Source of the DNA: Candidatus Methanophagales archaeon | GTDB taxonomy: Archaea > Halobacteriota > Syntropharchaeia > Alkanophagales > Methanospirareceae | Length of the DNA: 64,000 nt | Assembly (NCBI GenBank): GCA_024699715.1 | Contig: JANPRD010000010.1 | Span: 1-64,000, forward strand | Direction: 5' to 3' | Part shown: piece after piece, positions 1 to 7,898 of the stretch | Layout: the number at the start of each line of letters is the position of its first letter | Numbering within the stretch: the stretch's first letter is position 1 | The notes under the pieces: model-generated | Seen by the model: only the letters and a program-made list of their open reading frames with translations | Database searches by the model: none | What the model was told of the DNA's origin: nothing | Program-made: the position numbers and the translations under genes

Positions 1-81
1 CGCAAAATTAAAGGCAGGAGGAAAATCATGCATAAGAAAAGTATTGTCACTTAATTGCTCACATAGCATATATAGGTTTAT

Positions 82-507
82 ATGGGAGTATTGATAATCT
101 CTACCATTTTTCTTTACAATTCTGCTAATTTAGCGGAATTACTATATGCGGGATGGATAATCATGGCATTTGGAATTATTTTTCTGTTGTGGTCGAGCAA
201 ATCACGAAAGAAGGGGCATGCAGAAGGTATTGGACTTGTTGAAAGAGGGATGTATGCTTTTGTTCGCCATCCTGAATTCTTGGGTCATATCCTGATAATT
301 TTTGCTTTGGTTATTATTTCACAGCACTGGATCAGCTTTATTGTTGGCGCAATATTAATTGTTCTGCTGTGTCTCGCAATGATAGAAGAAGAAAAGAGAA
401 ACATAGAAAAGTTTGGCAATGCATACAGGGATTATATGAAAAGAGTCCCAAGAATAAATCTAATAGCAGGAATTATCAAGCAAATACATAAAAAAGAGAG
501 GAAATAA
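82..507 (+). CDS. Isoprenylcysteine carboxyl methyltransferase-like membrane protein (ICMT/PEMT family), possibly N-terminally truncated
   Basis: A 141-residue integral membrane protein with about three to four hydrophobic segments. The C-terminal half carries the family hallmark: an arginine-histidine-proline (VRHPEFLG) followed by a membrane segment, then a glutamate-rich stretch EEEKRN and a YRDYMKRVPR tail, which together bind S-adenosylmethionine and methylate a lipid or prenyl-type substrate. Family members are usually 150-220 residues, so this is short. Its ATG has no Shine-Dalgarno sequence. A good one (AGGAGG at 17-22) instead precedes an ATG at 28 in the same frame, which runs into a TAA after eight codons. 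The gene may therefore have lost its original start, or the upstream ORF may be chance. The substrate is unknown. Confidence 0.7.
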   Translation: MGVLIISTIFLYNSANLAELLYAGWIIMAFGIIFLLWSSKSRKKGHAEGIGLVERGMYAFVRHPEFLGHILIIFALVIISQHWISFIVGAILIVLLCLAMIEEEKRNIEKFGNAYRDYMKRVPRINLIAGIIKQIHKKERK

Positions 508-741
508 TGAATGATAGATAAAATAAAATGAGCAAACTTGGGCTTTCTGGAGTCTTTGTTCCTTGTCCTTCGGTCACTTAATAGGAGAATAGGCGCATAA
601 ATTTGCTCCGCTTCTGCTCAGTAAACTTCACATATCCCCCAAAACGTTAAGGGGAATTAAACTCACAAAATTTATAAAAATTATGCATGAGAAAAAGTAA
701 AAAGAAGGAAAAAAATGCCAAATTAGTAAGACGCTTGCCCT

Positions 742-1954
742 TTACCGTCTTCGTTTTGCAAGAAGCACAACCACTGCGATTGCAATCACTGCAAATACCA
801 GCACGAAACCCGGTGGTGTGGGCGAAGGCGTTGGAGTTGCTGTTGGTGTTGCGGTTGCTGTTGGTGTTACTGTTGGCGTTGGAGTTGCTGTTGGGTTGCT
901 GTAGGGTTGCTGTTGGTGGAGGTGTGGGCGATGCAATTGGAGATGCTGGGGGTATTTCTACGGCTAAAACCTTTTCTATTGTCTCTTCTGGTATGAATGA
1001 ACCGCCTTTTCCGAGTATTTCACCCTCGCAACCCTCGCAAAGCACTTCAGGATTCCCGTGGCAGAATGAACAGTCTTTCGCCTCATCCGTTACTGTGTGC
1101 GGGAACCACTCACCGTATCCTACATGCGTTCTATTATCGTATGTAGCCTCCATCTTTACGAATGTTGTTATCTTACCATCAGGACGAACGCCGAGATAGA
1201 ACTCGTCAGAAACGGGCTTCGTGCCTTTTCTTGTATCTAAGTGGCAGTTTTTGCATGTGAGCATCCATCCTGTATGGCAAGCAATGCAGTCAAGTTTATC
1301 TTCATGTATTTTATGTGCGTTAATGTCCGTTGAATACTGTTTCACAGTCATGCCTTTGACAGTCTTTCCGGGACTCTTGTGGCAATCTTCGCATTTTGTC
1401 TTCACCGCTTCCAGCTGACATTCGTATTCAATGCCATCTCCGTGCACCTCTTCCGGTTTATGGCAGTCAGAACATGTCAGCCCCATCGTGTAATGAATGT
1501 CTGGTGACGGGCCTTTTTCCTTATGTCCCGGCATGTCCCCCATGAATGTCGCTGTCTGCTTTTTGAAGTGGCATTTGTCGCATGTCGTTATATTCTTGCT
1601 CATATCAACCTCATGTGGTTCATCTCCATGACACTTTTCGCATGTAGTAGCATGACATTTTGAGCAGTTCCACTTCGCATAATACTCATCCATGTTAATT
1701 CCAAAATACTTTGCCGCATACTTCTCGTATTCTCCTTTCATTCCCGCTCCAGTATAGTGCAGCGAAGTCTTAAAGTTATTGATAATGTCGGAATGACAGC
1801 TGCAATTCTTGAATTCTTCTGCAGATGTCATCGCTACACTCGCCAGCGATATTGCTAACATTGCGACAATCAGCACAGGCAGATTCTTTTTTGCTATCTT
1901 CGCTATTACGGACTTACTGGCATCACACCCCCTCTTCCCTTCTTTTTTTGGCAT
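742..1954 (-). CDS. Secreted octahaem c-type cytochrome with PGF-CTERM anchor (frame broken near 3' end)
   Basis: An exported multihaem cytochrome, expected to move electrons at the outside of the cytoplasmic membrane. After a basic N-terminus and a hydrophobic signal segment ending in SAEE, eight CXXCH haem motifs follow (CSKCH, CEKCH, CDKCH, CSDCH, CEDCH, CIACH, CKNCH, CSFCH), plus a CSCH that is not canonical. The in-frame ORF runs on to 647 with a nonsensical Asn/Ser-rich tail. One base out of frame, the same DNA encodes a Pro/Thr linker, then PGF, a membrane span and KRRR ending at 742: a textbook PGF-CTERM sorting signal. The true tail is therefore reached through a one-base break at about 895-912. 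An upstream ATG at 2026 also has a Shine-Dalgarno site, but the TATA box lies inside that extension, so the ATG at 1954 (preceded by GGTGG) is preferred. Confidence 0.8.
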
Positions 1955-1984
1955 TTTTCCACCACCTATCTCAAGTGAGAGATT

Positions 1985-2001
1985 ACTATAAATGGCTTTC
2001 G
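1985..2001 (-). promoter_or_regulatory. BRE/TATA promoter of the octahaem cytochrome
   Basis: On the minus strand CGAAAG followed by CCATTTATAGT reads as a BRE plus TATA box. About 25 bases downstream comes the short leader with GGTGGTGG just before the ATG at 1954. This supports the internal start over the upstream ATG at 2026. Confidence 0.55.
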
Positions 2002-2062
2002 ATTTTTTTGATTTTTTCTTCCGCATGCTTCAGCCTCCGCACCACGCTGCTTTCCTCAACGC

Positions 2063-3166
2063 TCAATCAATCACGCCTGTGATGCGAGCGAGCCTTTCAG
2101 CAGCCTCTCTCGTGAGACCTGAGTCGCCGAGAATCGTGTAGCGGTGCGGATTTATTTTGTGAGCATGCGTAAGCGCCTCAATAATTATTTCGTCAGGAAC
2201 GCCGATTTCCTTCGCAGTCGTGGGAGCGCCGATTTCACGCAGCACATTTTTAATGCGTTGCCAGTCCTCGCCGTGCAGATAAGCCATCATGATTGTGCCG
2301 ATGCCGCATTGCTCGCCGTGCAATGCTCTGCGAGGTGCGAGGATGTCAAGGGCGTGGCTGAACTTATGTTCAGAGCCTGAAGCGGGTGCTGAAGTGCCTG
2401 CAATGCTTATTGCGACGCCGCTTGAGATTAGAGCCTTCGTGACGAGCCACGCAGCGATTTCGCCCCCCCGCTTAATCTCCTTCGCATTCTCAAGCACCAT
2501 GTTTGCGGTCATTTCGGAGAGTGCCGCCGCATAACTGCTGAATTCTTGGTTGCGTAAGCGGTATGCGAGCTTCCAGTCAAGCACAGCGGTGAAATTTGCG
2601 ACGATGTCCCCGCAGCCCGCAGCAGTGAACCTGAAAGGAGCATTCGCAATTATCTCGGTGTCTGCGACGACTGCGAGTGGTGCGTGTGTCTGCACAGAAA
2701 CAGGAAATCTGCCATTCTTAATCGTCGCTCTCGGAGACGCAATGCCGTCGTGTGATGCGATTGTCGGCACTGAAACGAATGGAATTTCCATCTCAAATGA
2801 TGCGACCTTTCCGATGTCTATGACCCTTCCACCGCCCACGCTCAGCAAAAAGCGAGCTTTCGTCTCACGAACCGCATCTTTCACGCTCTCCACGCTTTCT
2901 CTGTCTGCCTCCGCCTGCTTGCGAATCTCAACGATTTGAGCGTCGTAATCCGCATCCTCAAGGATTTGAAGCACTCGCTCTCCCGCAATCTTCCTCGTCT
3001 TCTGACCTGTGACAACAAGAGCGACGCCCTCAAGTGACAAACGCCTGCAGACATCCCCCACTTCTTCCAAAACGCCACTACCCGCAAGAATGTCACGAGG
3101 CAACTGCGTCCTCTTCACCTTACCCCGCTTCCCTTTCTCCCCCTCTTGCACCTCGCTTTCAATCAT
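2063..3166 (-). CDS. egsA: sn-glycerol-1-phosphate dehydrogenase
   Basis: NAD(P)-dependent reduction of dihydroxyacetone phosphate to sn-glycerol-1-phosphate, the first committed step that fixes archaeal lipid stereochemistry; cytoplasmic. The sequence shows the Rossmann-type GGGRVIDIGK, the SHDGIASPRA segment, a zinc-ligand aspartate in AAGCGDIVAN, and the two zinc histidines in SGSEHKFSH and RRALHGEQ. Length from this start is 367 residues, close to the usual 350. A GTG at 3217 would add 17 residues of Glu/Gly-rich sequence; the ATG at 3166 has a GGGAG Shine-Dalgarno four bases upstream and is preferred. It is transcribed away from the cytochrome, with the Uma2-type gene upstream on the same strand. 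Confidence 0.9.
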   Translation of the reverse strand: MIESEVQEGEKGKRGKVKRTQLPRDILAGSGVLEEVGDVCRRLSLEGVALVVTGQKTRKIAGERVLQILEDADYDAQIVEIRKQAEADRESVESVKDAVRETKARFLLSVGGGRVIDIGKVASFEMEIPFVSVPTIASHDGIASPRATIKNGRFPVSVQTHAPLAVVADTEIIANAPFRFTAAGCGDIVANFTAVLDWKLAYRLRNQEFSSYAAALSEMTANMVLENAKEIKRGGEIAAWLVTKALISSGVAISIAGTSAPASGSEHKFSHALDILAPRRALHGEQCGIGTIMMAYLHGEDWQRIKNVLREIGAPTTAKEIGVPDEIIIEALTHAHKINPHRYTILGDSGLTREAAERLARITGVID

Positions 3167-3293
3167 TTCTCTCCCTTCTTCTCTTCTCGCTCCTCCTCCC
3201 TCCTCCACCTCTCTCACTTATTCTTCAAACTCTGCTTTCCTCTTTTTCTCTCTCCCTCGTCTGAACTCAAGGTTTCTACCGCTTCCCTTTTCT

Positions 3294-4022
3294 TCATTCT
3301 CTCCCGCTCTCTCTCAAAATTTTCCGCAGGCATGCGAAGGGTTCAGGCAGGACTTCCGCCCAGAGCCACTCCGCAAGCACGAAGAAACCTTGCATGACCT
3401 CTGACTCAACCTTTCCCGCTCTCACCGTTGAAGTGCGGTATTTCCCGTCTCTGCGGCGACGGTCAACCACAATATTCCTCGCTTCGTCGTCCACGAACCA
3501 CAGTTCCTCAACGCCAGCGGAGTGGTAAGCCTGCCTCTTTTCCTGCATGTCGTAGTTTCTTGTCCAGGGCGAGAGAATCTCAACAACGAGGTCTGCGACG
3601 CCCTCTAAACGCCTCTCTCTCAAAATGCTCAGCCTCTCGCTCCTCACAAATAAAATATCAGGCTCAAAAAGCCTGCAAGGACCGAGGTGCATCGTCGCAC
3701 GAGAGCCGAGAACTTTCCCCAAACGCTTGTGCTCGGCATAACCACGCATCAGAAAATATAAGAAGCCGAAGATGTCTTCGTGCCGAATGGAAGCGGGCGA
3801 GTGAATGATAAGCGTGCCGTCAAATAGTTCTGCTTTCGTGTCTTCATCCGTAAATTCCTCATATTCTTCCTCGCTCACGCCGAACTTACGCACAAAATAC
3901 GGCGGTTCAATCACTTTTTTGCCCAAAATTAACTGCGACCCTGATTCAGTTTCAACTGCATCCCCCCTCTTTTTTACCTTTCCTTTTCCTGCTTCTGCAT
4001 TTCTTTCCGCTCCCTCTTCCAT
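3294..4022 (-). CDS. Uma2 family protein (DUF820, PD-(D/E)XK nuclease fold)
   Basis: A 242-residue protein of the Uma2/DUF820 family, a restriction-endonuclease-like fold that is very common in cyanobacteria and sporadic in archaea; its biological role is not established. The conserved pattern is present: FEPDILFV, then DLVVEILSPWT, then a lysine/arginine and the AYHSAGVEELWFVD segment. These give the acidic and basic residues of the PD-(D/E)XK core. The open frame extends back to 4241, but that part overlaps the MEMO gene. The ATG at 4022 lies 14 bases after the MEMO stop and is chosen. The N-terminal 30 residues are low-complexity and charged. Confidence 0.75.
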   Translation of the reverse strand: MEEGAERNAEAGKGKVKKRGDAVETESGSQLILGKKVIEPPYFVRKFGVSEEEYEEFTDEDTKAELFDGTLIIHSPASIRHEDIFGFLYFLMRGYAEHKRLGKVLGSRATMHLGPCRLFEPDILFVRSERLSILRERRLEGVADLVVEILSPWTRNYDMQEKRQAYHSAGVEELWFVDDEARNIVVDRRRRDGKYRTSTVRAGKVESEVMQGFFVLAEWLWAEVLPEPFACLRKILRESGRE

Positions 4023-4036
4023 TCTCTCACACCGCC

Positions 4037-4834
4037 TCAGACGATAGCGATGCCCCCGTAGCCAACAACACTTGAGCGGTCTCCCGTAATGTCGCCGCTT
4101 GTTGCGTATTTGAGCAGAAGACCCTTCGTTGCACCGAGCATTTTCGCAGCAACAAGCATCGCACCCACAGGTCCGACGCCGCAGGCGGTTGAATTCACCT
4201 CTCTCACCGCTCTGTAAAATTTCGCCACATCCAATTCGCAAATCGCATCAATTACCCGCTTATCCTTCTCACGAGCAATAGAATCAGGCTCATAATGCGT
4301 GAAATCTGACGATGCTATCACAATTACACGCCTCTTTACCTTCAAAACCGCTTCTGCTATGCTCTCTCCCACTTCTTTAGCGGTGTCTTCATCGTGCAAA
4401 CTCATGCAAATCGGCACGAATTTGAAATTTCGGAATGTGAATTGCAGGAATGGTAGTTGAACCTCTATGGAATGCTCCTGTCTGTGTGCTGTCTCGTCCG
4501 TGTCAATGATTGAGCCTCGCAATGCATCCACGAAATCTTCGTCGACAGGCACTTCTCCCAGCGGAGTGAGCCATTTCGCCGCAGATGTTGCGACCGCCGA
4601 GCCTGCGAGGTAGTGATTCGGTCCCAAAATCACGAATGTCTCAGCAGGAGGCATCCTCGCATAAACAGCAGCAGCAACTCTTCCAGAGTAAATGTAGCCA
4701 GCATGCGGGACAACCGCCCCTTTCATCTCAATCTCTTCACGAGGCACACCAGCAAAACATTCTTCCAACTGACGCCTCAACGCCTCAACGCTGGACTCGT
4801 AAAACATACCCGCAACCGCAGGTCTCCTCTTCAT
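4037..4834 (-). CDS. MEMO family protein (AmmeMemoRadiSam system protein B)
   Basis: A 265-residue cytoplasmic protein of the MEMO1 family, structurally related to extradiol dioxygenases and co-occurring in archaea with AMMECR1 and a radical SAM protein; its chemistry is unresolved. It begins RRPAVAGMFYE, and carries the conserved HAGYIYSGRVAAAVY, LGPNHYL, the HSIEVQLPFLQ block and SSDFTHYEP. The histidines, aspartate and cysteine (TACG, GPVGAML) line the putative metal site. Length is normal for the family. No AMMECR1 or radical SAM partner is adjacent; the neighbours are a Uma2 gene and an acidic hypothetical protein. Confidence 0.87.
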   Translation of the reverse strand: MKRRPAVAGMFYESSVEALRRQLEECFAGVPREEIEMKGAVVPHAGYIYSGRVAAAVYARMPPAETFVILGPNHYLAGSAVATSAAKWLTPLGEVPVDEDFVDALRGSIIDTDETAHRQEHSIEVQLPFLQFTFRNFKFVPICMSLHDEDTAKEVGESIAEAVLKVKRRVIVIASSDFTHYEPDSIAREKDKRVIDAICELDVAKFYRAVREVNSTACGVGPVGAMLVAAKMLGATKGLLLKYATSGDITGDRSSVVGYGGIAIV

Positions 4835-4871
4835 TTCCTCATTCCTCTATTTCCGTTGTCCCTCTCTCCCT

Positions 4872-5384
4872 TCACCTTCCCTCCTCCGACTTTCCCTCCG
4901 CCCTTTCCCTTCGCCCTTTCCACACACTCTCCTCCCTCTCACCGCCCACTGTGCTGCTCTTCCTTGGGAGCTCAAAATCCTCCAAGAGCAGAAGCCTCTC
5001 GCCTTCTCGCCACTCCTCGCCAACATCCGCATCTTCCACATCTTCCGCCTCTTCCGCCTCTTCGCAGACGAAATCTGAATCCTCAATCTCTTCATCCTCC
5101 TCCTCAATCTCCATCAGACCGACCTCCTCAGGGTCTATGCCCAATTGACGAAGCTCCTCCTTCGCATCCTCTATCGCAATGTCCTTGTAGAAGGAGATGC
5201 TGTAAAGCGATGCTCCTGCTCTCTCCCAACCTGCGCCCTCCAATTTCTCCATTATTTCCGCAATCCGATTCAATCGCTCCTTCAGCTCTTCTCCTTTCTC
5301 CCGTATCTCCGACGCTGAAACCTCTTCCATGTTCATTTCCCATTCTGGCTTGCCAAACAAGAACAAATCCACTTCCACTCCCAT
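4872..5384 (-). CDS. Conserved-looking acidic hypothetical protein
   Basis: Not recognised with certainty. The first 95 residues look like a folded domain (helical segment rich in Glu/Arg, then GWERAGASLYSISFYKD and a helix ending EELRQLGIDPEEV). The remainder is a long acidic, low-complexity tail. A GAGGGG Shine-Dalgarno stands three bases before the ATG. It lies directly downstream of the L40e gene on the same strand (62 bases), suggesting co-transcription with translation genes. There are no membrane segments or catalytic motifs. The acidic tail may be an expanded low-complexity region like those seen in other genes here. Confidence 0.6.
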   Translation of the reverse strand: MGVEVDLFLFGKPEWEMNMEEVSASEIREKGEELKERLNRIAEIMEKLEGAGWERAGASLYSISFYKDIAIEDAKEELRQLGIDPEEVGLMEIEEEDEEIEDSDFVCEEAEEAEDVEDADVGEEWREGERLLLLEDFELPRKSSTVGGEREESVWKGRRERAEGKSEEGR

Positions 5385-5446
5385 CTTCCCCTCACACTCA
5401 CTTTATTTGCCCCCAAAACGCAACGAAACACACCAAACACACTCAC

Positions 5447-5599
5447 TCATCATTTCACTTTCTTATGGCTGGACTTCATTCGCAGGTCTTTTGACTTGCA
5501 TCTTCGGCACCTCGTCGCCTTCACTGGATTGCGAGCATTGCAATTCATGCAAATCTTCACATTCAGAAGCCGAGCCTCCGCCTCAGGAAAACGAGCCAT
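5447..5599 (-). CDS. rpl40e: 50S ribosomal protein L40e
   Basis: A 50-residue ORF too short for most gene callers. Translation starts [13 protein letters not shown] and contains two CXXC-type zinc pairs, CMNC and CRRC, followed by a basic tail ending KSSHKKVK; this is the archaeal L40e zinc-ribbon protein of the large subunit. The ATG at 5599 follows GAGGAGAG closely. The stop TGA is at 5447-5449. Upstream and divergent is asd, 132 bases away; downstream is the acidic hypothetical protein. Size and cysteine spacing match the family. Confidence 0.9.
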
Positions 5600-5731
5600 C
5601 TCTCCTCACACCCTCCTTTCGTTTTGCTCACTCTTCGCTCCGCCATCCTCCTTGCCGCCTCCTTCTATTTCCCACCTCCGCTTGCTTCTCCCTCCCTTAC
5701 TTCCTTTTACTCTTCTCGATAAAAGAAAAGC

Positions 5732-6833
5732 ATGCGTCGCATAAAGGTGGGCGTTCTTGGCGCAACAGGAAGCGTGGGTCAGCGTTTCGTTCAGCTGCTC
5801 GCATCTCACCCTTGGTTTGAAATCGCAGCCCTCTTCGCTTCGGAGCGGAGCGCAGGAAAGGAATACAGGGAGGTTGCGAAGTGGTTTCTGCCCTGCGAGA
5901 TGCCTGAAAATGTCGCTGAGATGGAAGTGCGAGCGTTGAGCGAATTGGAAGCAGTCCGCAAGGAAGAAGATGTTGAGATTTTGTTCTCCGCTCTTCCGAG
6001 TGAAGTCGCAGCAGAAGTGGAGAAGAAGAGTGCTTCGCTTGGATATGCGGTTGCGAGTAATGTTTCGGTGCATCGCATGGATGAAGATGTCCCGCTTGTG
6101 ATTCCTGAGGTGAATGCGGAGCATTTAGCACTAATTGAGACGCAGCGTGAGCGTAGAGGCTGGGACGGCTTCATCATCACGAACCCTAATTGCTCTTCAA
6201 TTATGCTAACGCTCACATTGAAGCCTTTAATGCGCTTCGGCATTGAAGAAGTGCGAGTTGCGACGATGCAGGCGGTCTCAGGTGCGGGCTACGCAGGTGT
6301 GCCTTCAATGGCAATCATTGACAATGTGATTCCGTTCATCGCAAAAGAGGAGGAGAAAATGGAAACTGAGCCTCTAAAAATCTTGGGAACGCTTGAGAAT
6401 GGGCGTGTTAAGCCCGCATCTTTCAGCATTTCCGCATCTTGCCACCGAGTTCCCGTCCTTGACGGACACACAGAGGCGGTTTGGGTTCGCTTCTCTGAAG
6501 AAGTCTCTGTGGACGAAGTGAAAAACGCTTTCAAAAACTTCCGCTCTGAACTCAAGACGCCTTTCGCACCTGAAAAGCCGTTAATTTTGCGTGAGGAGCC
6601 TGACAGACCGCAACCTCGCTTGGACAGAGACGCTGGCTCCGGAATGAGCGTATCCATCGGTAGAATAAGAGCGAGCAGTGGTGGCGGTGGTGGCAGCGGA
6701 GCGAGGAGAGTGAAAGAGAGAGAGAAGAGGAAGCGAGGTGAAATACATCGTGCTTGGACACAACACGATTAGAGGAGCAGCTGGCGCCTCAATTCTGAAT
6801 GCCGAACTGCTCGTTGAGCGTAAATATGTGTGA
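5732..6833 (+). CDS. asd: Aspartate-semialdehyde dehydrogenase (frame broken in a purine-rich insert)
   Basis: Reduces aspartyl phosphate to aspartate semialdehyde for lysine, threonine, methionine and isoleucine synthesis. Seen: [10 protein letters not shown] (NADP binding), NPNCSSIM with the catalytic cysteine, [11 protein letters not shown], and the active-site histidine region [12 protein letters not shown]. After [10 protein letters not shown] the frame continues through a Gly/Ser and Lys/Arg/Glu insert and ends wrongly at 6772. In another frame, from about 6735, the DNA encodes [20 protein letters not shown], the expected C-terminus, to a TGA at 6831-6833. One indel within the run at 6705-6735 explains this. 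Full length would be about 366 residues. Cgi121 follows immediately. Confidence 0.88.
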
Positions 6834-6849
6834 GCGTGGAGAGCGGAGA

Positions 6850-7398
6850 ATGGAAGAGGAGCGAGTGAGCGTCAAGGTCATTGTTGGCAGGACTTTTGTT
6901 GAGAGTGTTCCCGCTTTTCTCGCTGCGTTGAGAGAAGTTGTCCCTTCAGGAGTTTGCATTCAGGCGTTTGACGCAAAGAAAGTGGCTTCGGAGCAGCACA
7001 TCCGCTCAGCTGTTCAGAAGGCGTTGCGTGCTTTCAGGAAAAAGCGGAACATTTCGCAGGATTTGAGCATGGAAATGCTGCTTTATGCAGCGGGAGAGCG
7101 TCAAATAAGCAGGGCGTTGGAAATGGGCATCTCTGAAGGCGAGCAGAAGGTCGTGATTGCTGTCGTTGACCCAAGTAATACGCTTGAAGAAGCGGAAATG
7201 AATGCAATTGCGGAGCGAGTGAAAAGGCGAATGAATATAAAAGAAGAGGAACTCGGCGACATTCTGAGCGACAACGAAAGAAAAGAGGCAATCATTCAGT
7301 TTTTCGGCATTACAAAGGAGGAATTAGAGGCGGTAGGCGAGGAGAAAATTGAGAAACTCGTCTTGGAGCGAGTCGCTTTGCTTGATGTGAAGAAGTGA
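6850..7398 (+). CDS. KEOPS complex subunit Cgi121-like protein
   Basis: About 182 residues, resembling archaeal Cgi121, the KEOPS subunit that binds tRNA and stimulates Bud32 during threonylcarbamoyladenosine (t6A) formation. Recognisable are the AFDAKKVASEQHIRSAVQKA block, the ISQDLSMEMLLYAAGERQISRAL core and VVIAVVDP near the C-terminal sheet. The ATG at 6850 is preferred. An ATG at 6826 overlaps the repaired asd stop (ATGTGTGA) and would allow translational coupling; the ATG at 6799 lies inside asd. No other KEOPS gene is adjacent. Confidence 0.75.
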   Translation: MEEERVSVKVIVGRTFVESVPAFLAALREVVPSGVCIQAFDAKKVASEQHIRSAVQKALRAFRKKRNISQDLSMEMLLYAAGERQISRALEMGISEGEQKVVIAVVDPSNTLEEAEMNAIAERVKRRMNIKEEELGDILSDNERKEAIIQFFGITKEELEAVGEEKIEKLVLERVALLDVKK

Positions 7399-7570
7399 AT
7401 TCGTTACACTGCTCGCTAATGCTTTCACTTGCAAAACAAATCATCAAGTTTTAAATATGATGAGTAAATGAATACTGGATGTGAAGGCGATGAGCGTGGA
7501 GGTCGCAAGATTGAGAGTGTCGCTAAGAAAGCTCCTGAGGAAATGAATTAGGTCGGTGTGTGGGAATTAT
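7399..7570 (+). other. Gene-poor stretch with TATA-like site and 18-codon ORF
   Basis: After Cgi121 there is no gene of normal length until 7899. A TATA-like TTTTAAATATG lies at about 7449-7459. Roughly 30 bases further an ATG at 7490 opens an 18-codon ORF rich in Arg/Leu/Val. I cannot assign a function. The site could drive the structured sequence that follows. Confidence 0.35.
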
Positions 7571-7584
7571 ACTTGCGTTCAATG

Positions 7585-7725
7585 AATAGGTAACGAGTCC
7601 GCGGGTATATCCTGCGGATAGGGGTTTCAGTGGCCAATCCCGAAGGTGAGTGCTATATGCACACTCTTCAACCTCCCATGCTTCCGGTGGAAGCTCATTC
7701 AAGGGAAGGAGGTCACCACCGCATC
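7585..7725 (+). ncRNA. Strongly structured sequence, candidate remnant of an IS605-type right end / omega-RNA
   Basis: Several hairpins stand close together: TCCGCGGG-TATAT-CCTGCGGA at about 7600-7620, GAGTG-loop-CACTC at about 7648-7667, CTTCCGGTGGAAG inside a CCTCC...GGAGG pair at about 7672-7712, and then GGAAGGAGGTCACC. Right ends of IS605-type (TnpB) elements often end in a similar GAAGC-hairpin-GGGAGG-TCAC pattern, but no tnpB or tnpA gene is present. I therefore call it a candidate remnant or free-standing structured RNA. The assignment is inference; only the hairpins are seen directly. Confidence 0.35.
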
Positions 7726-7833
7726 ACTCCTGAGATACCAAGAGAGGAGAAGAAGATACCGGGATTTGAGATTGTTTCTGCTCTTGCTGCTATTTTTGCA
7801 GTTGCTCGCATGAGAGGTAGAAGAAGAAAGTAA
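7726..7833 (+). pseudogene. C-terminal PGF-CTERM fragment of a lost surface protein
   Basis: In the frame ending at TAA 7831-7833 the DNA encodes ITPEIPREEKKIPGF, a hydrophobic span and RMRGRRRK. This is the standard end of an archaeal PGF-CTERM surface protein (linker, PGF, membrane helix, basic tail), but no secreted domain precedes it. The open frame goes back to 7630 only through the hairpin region. Most simply, it is the 3' stump of a surface-protein gene interrupted by the element just upstream. A 67-residue chimeric membrane peptide starting at a GTG at 7630 is an alternative. Confidence 0.5.
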
Positions 7834-7867
7834 CCTTTACTTTTTCTTTTGCGTGCTTATGCGTAAT

Positions 7868-7878
7868 CTTTTTATATA
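7868..7878 (+). promoter_or_regulatory. TATA box of the FAD-dependent oxidoreductase
   Basis: TTTTTATATAA about 25 bases upstream of the GTG at 7899, implying a very short leader. A pyrimidine-rich stretch just before it (around 7840-7855) may end the preceding transcript. Confidence 0.5.
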
Positions 7879-7898
7879 ATTGAGGGTGAGCGAGGAGC

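Noticed and set aside
687..1199. Long plus-strand ORF opposite the octahaem cytochrome
   Set aside because: It is antisense to eight haem motifs and to the PGF-CTERM tail, and its translation is low-complexity Leu/Val without any domain.
4613..5494. 293-residue plus-strand ORF rich in Pro/Ser
   Set aside because: It runs antisense to MEMO, the acidic hypothetical protein and L40e, and the composition is typical of a shadow frame.
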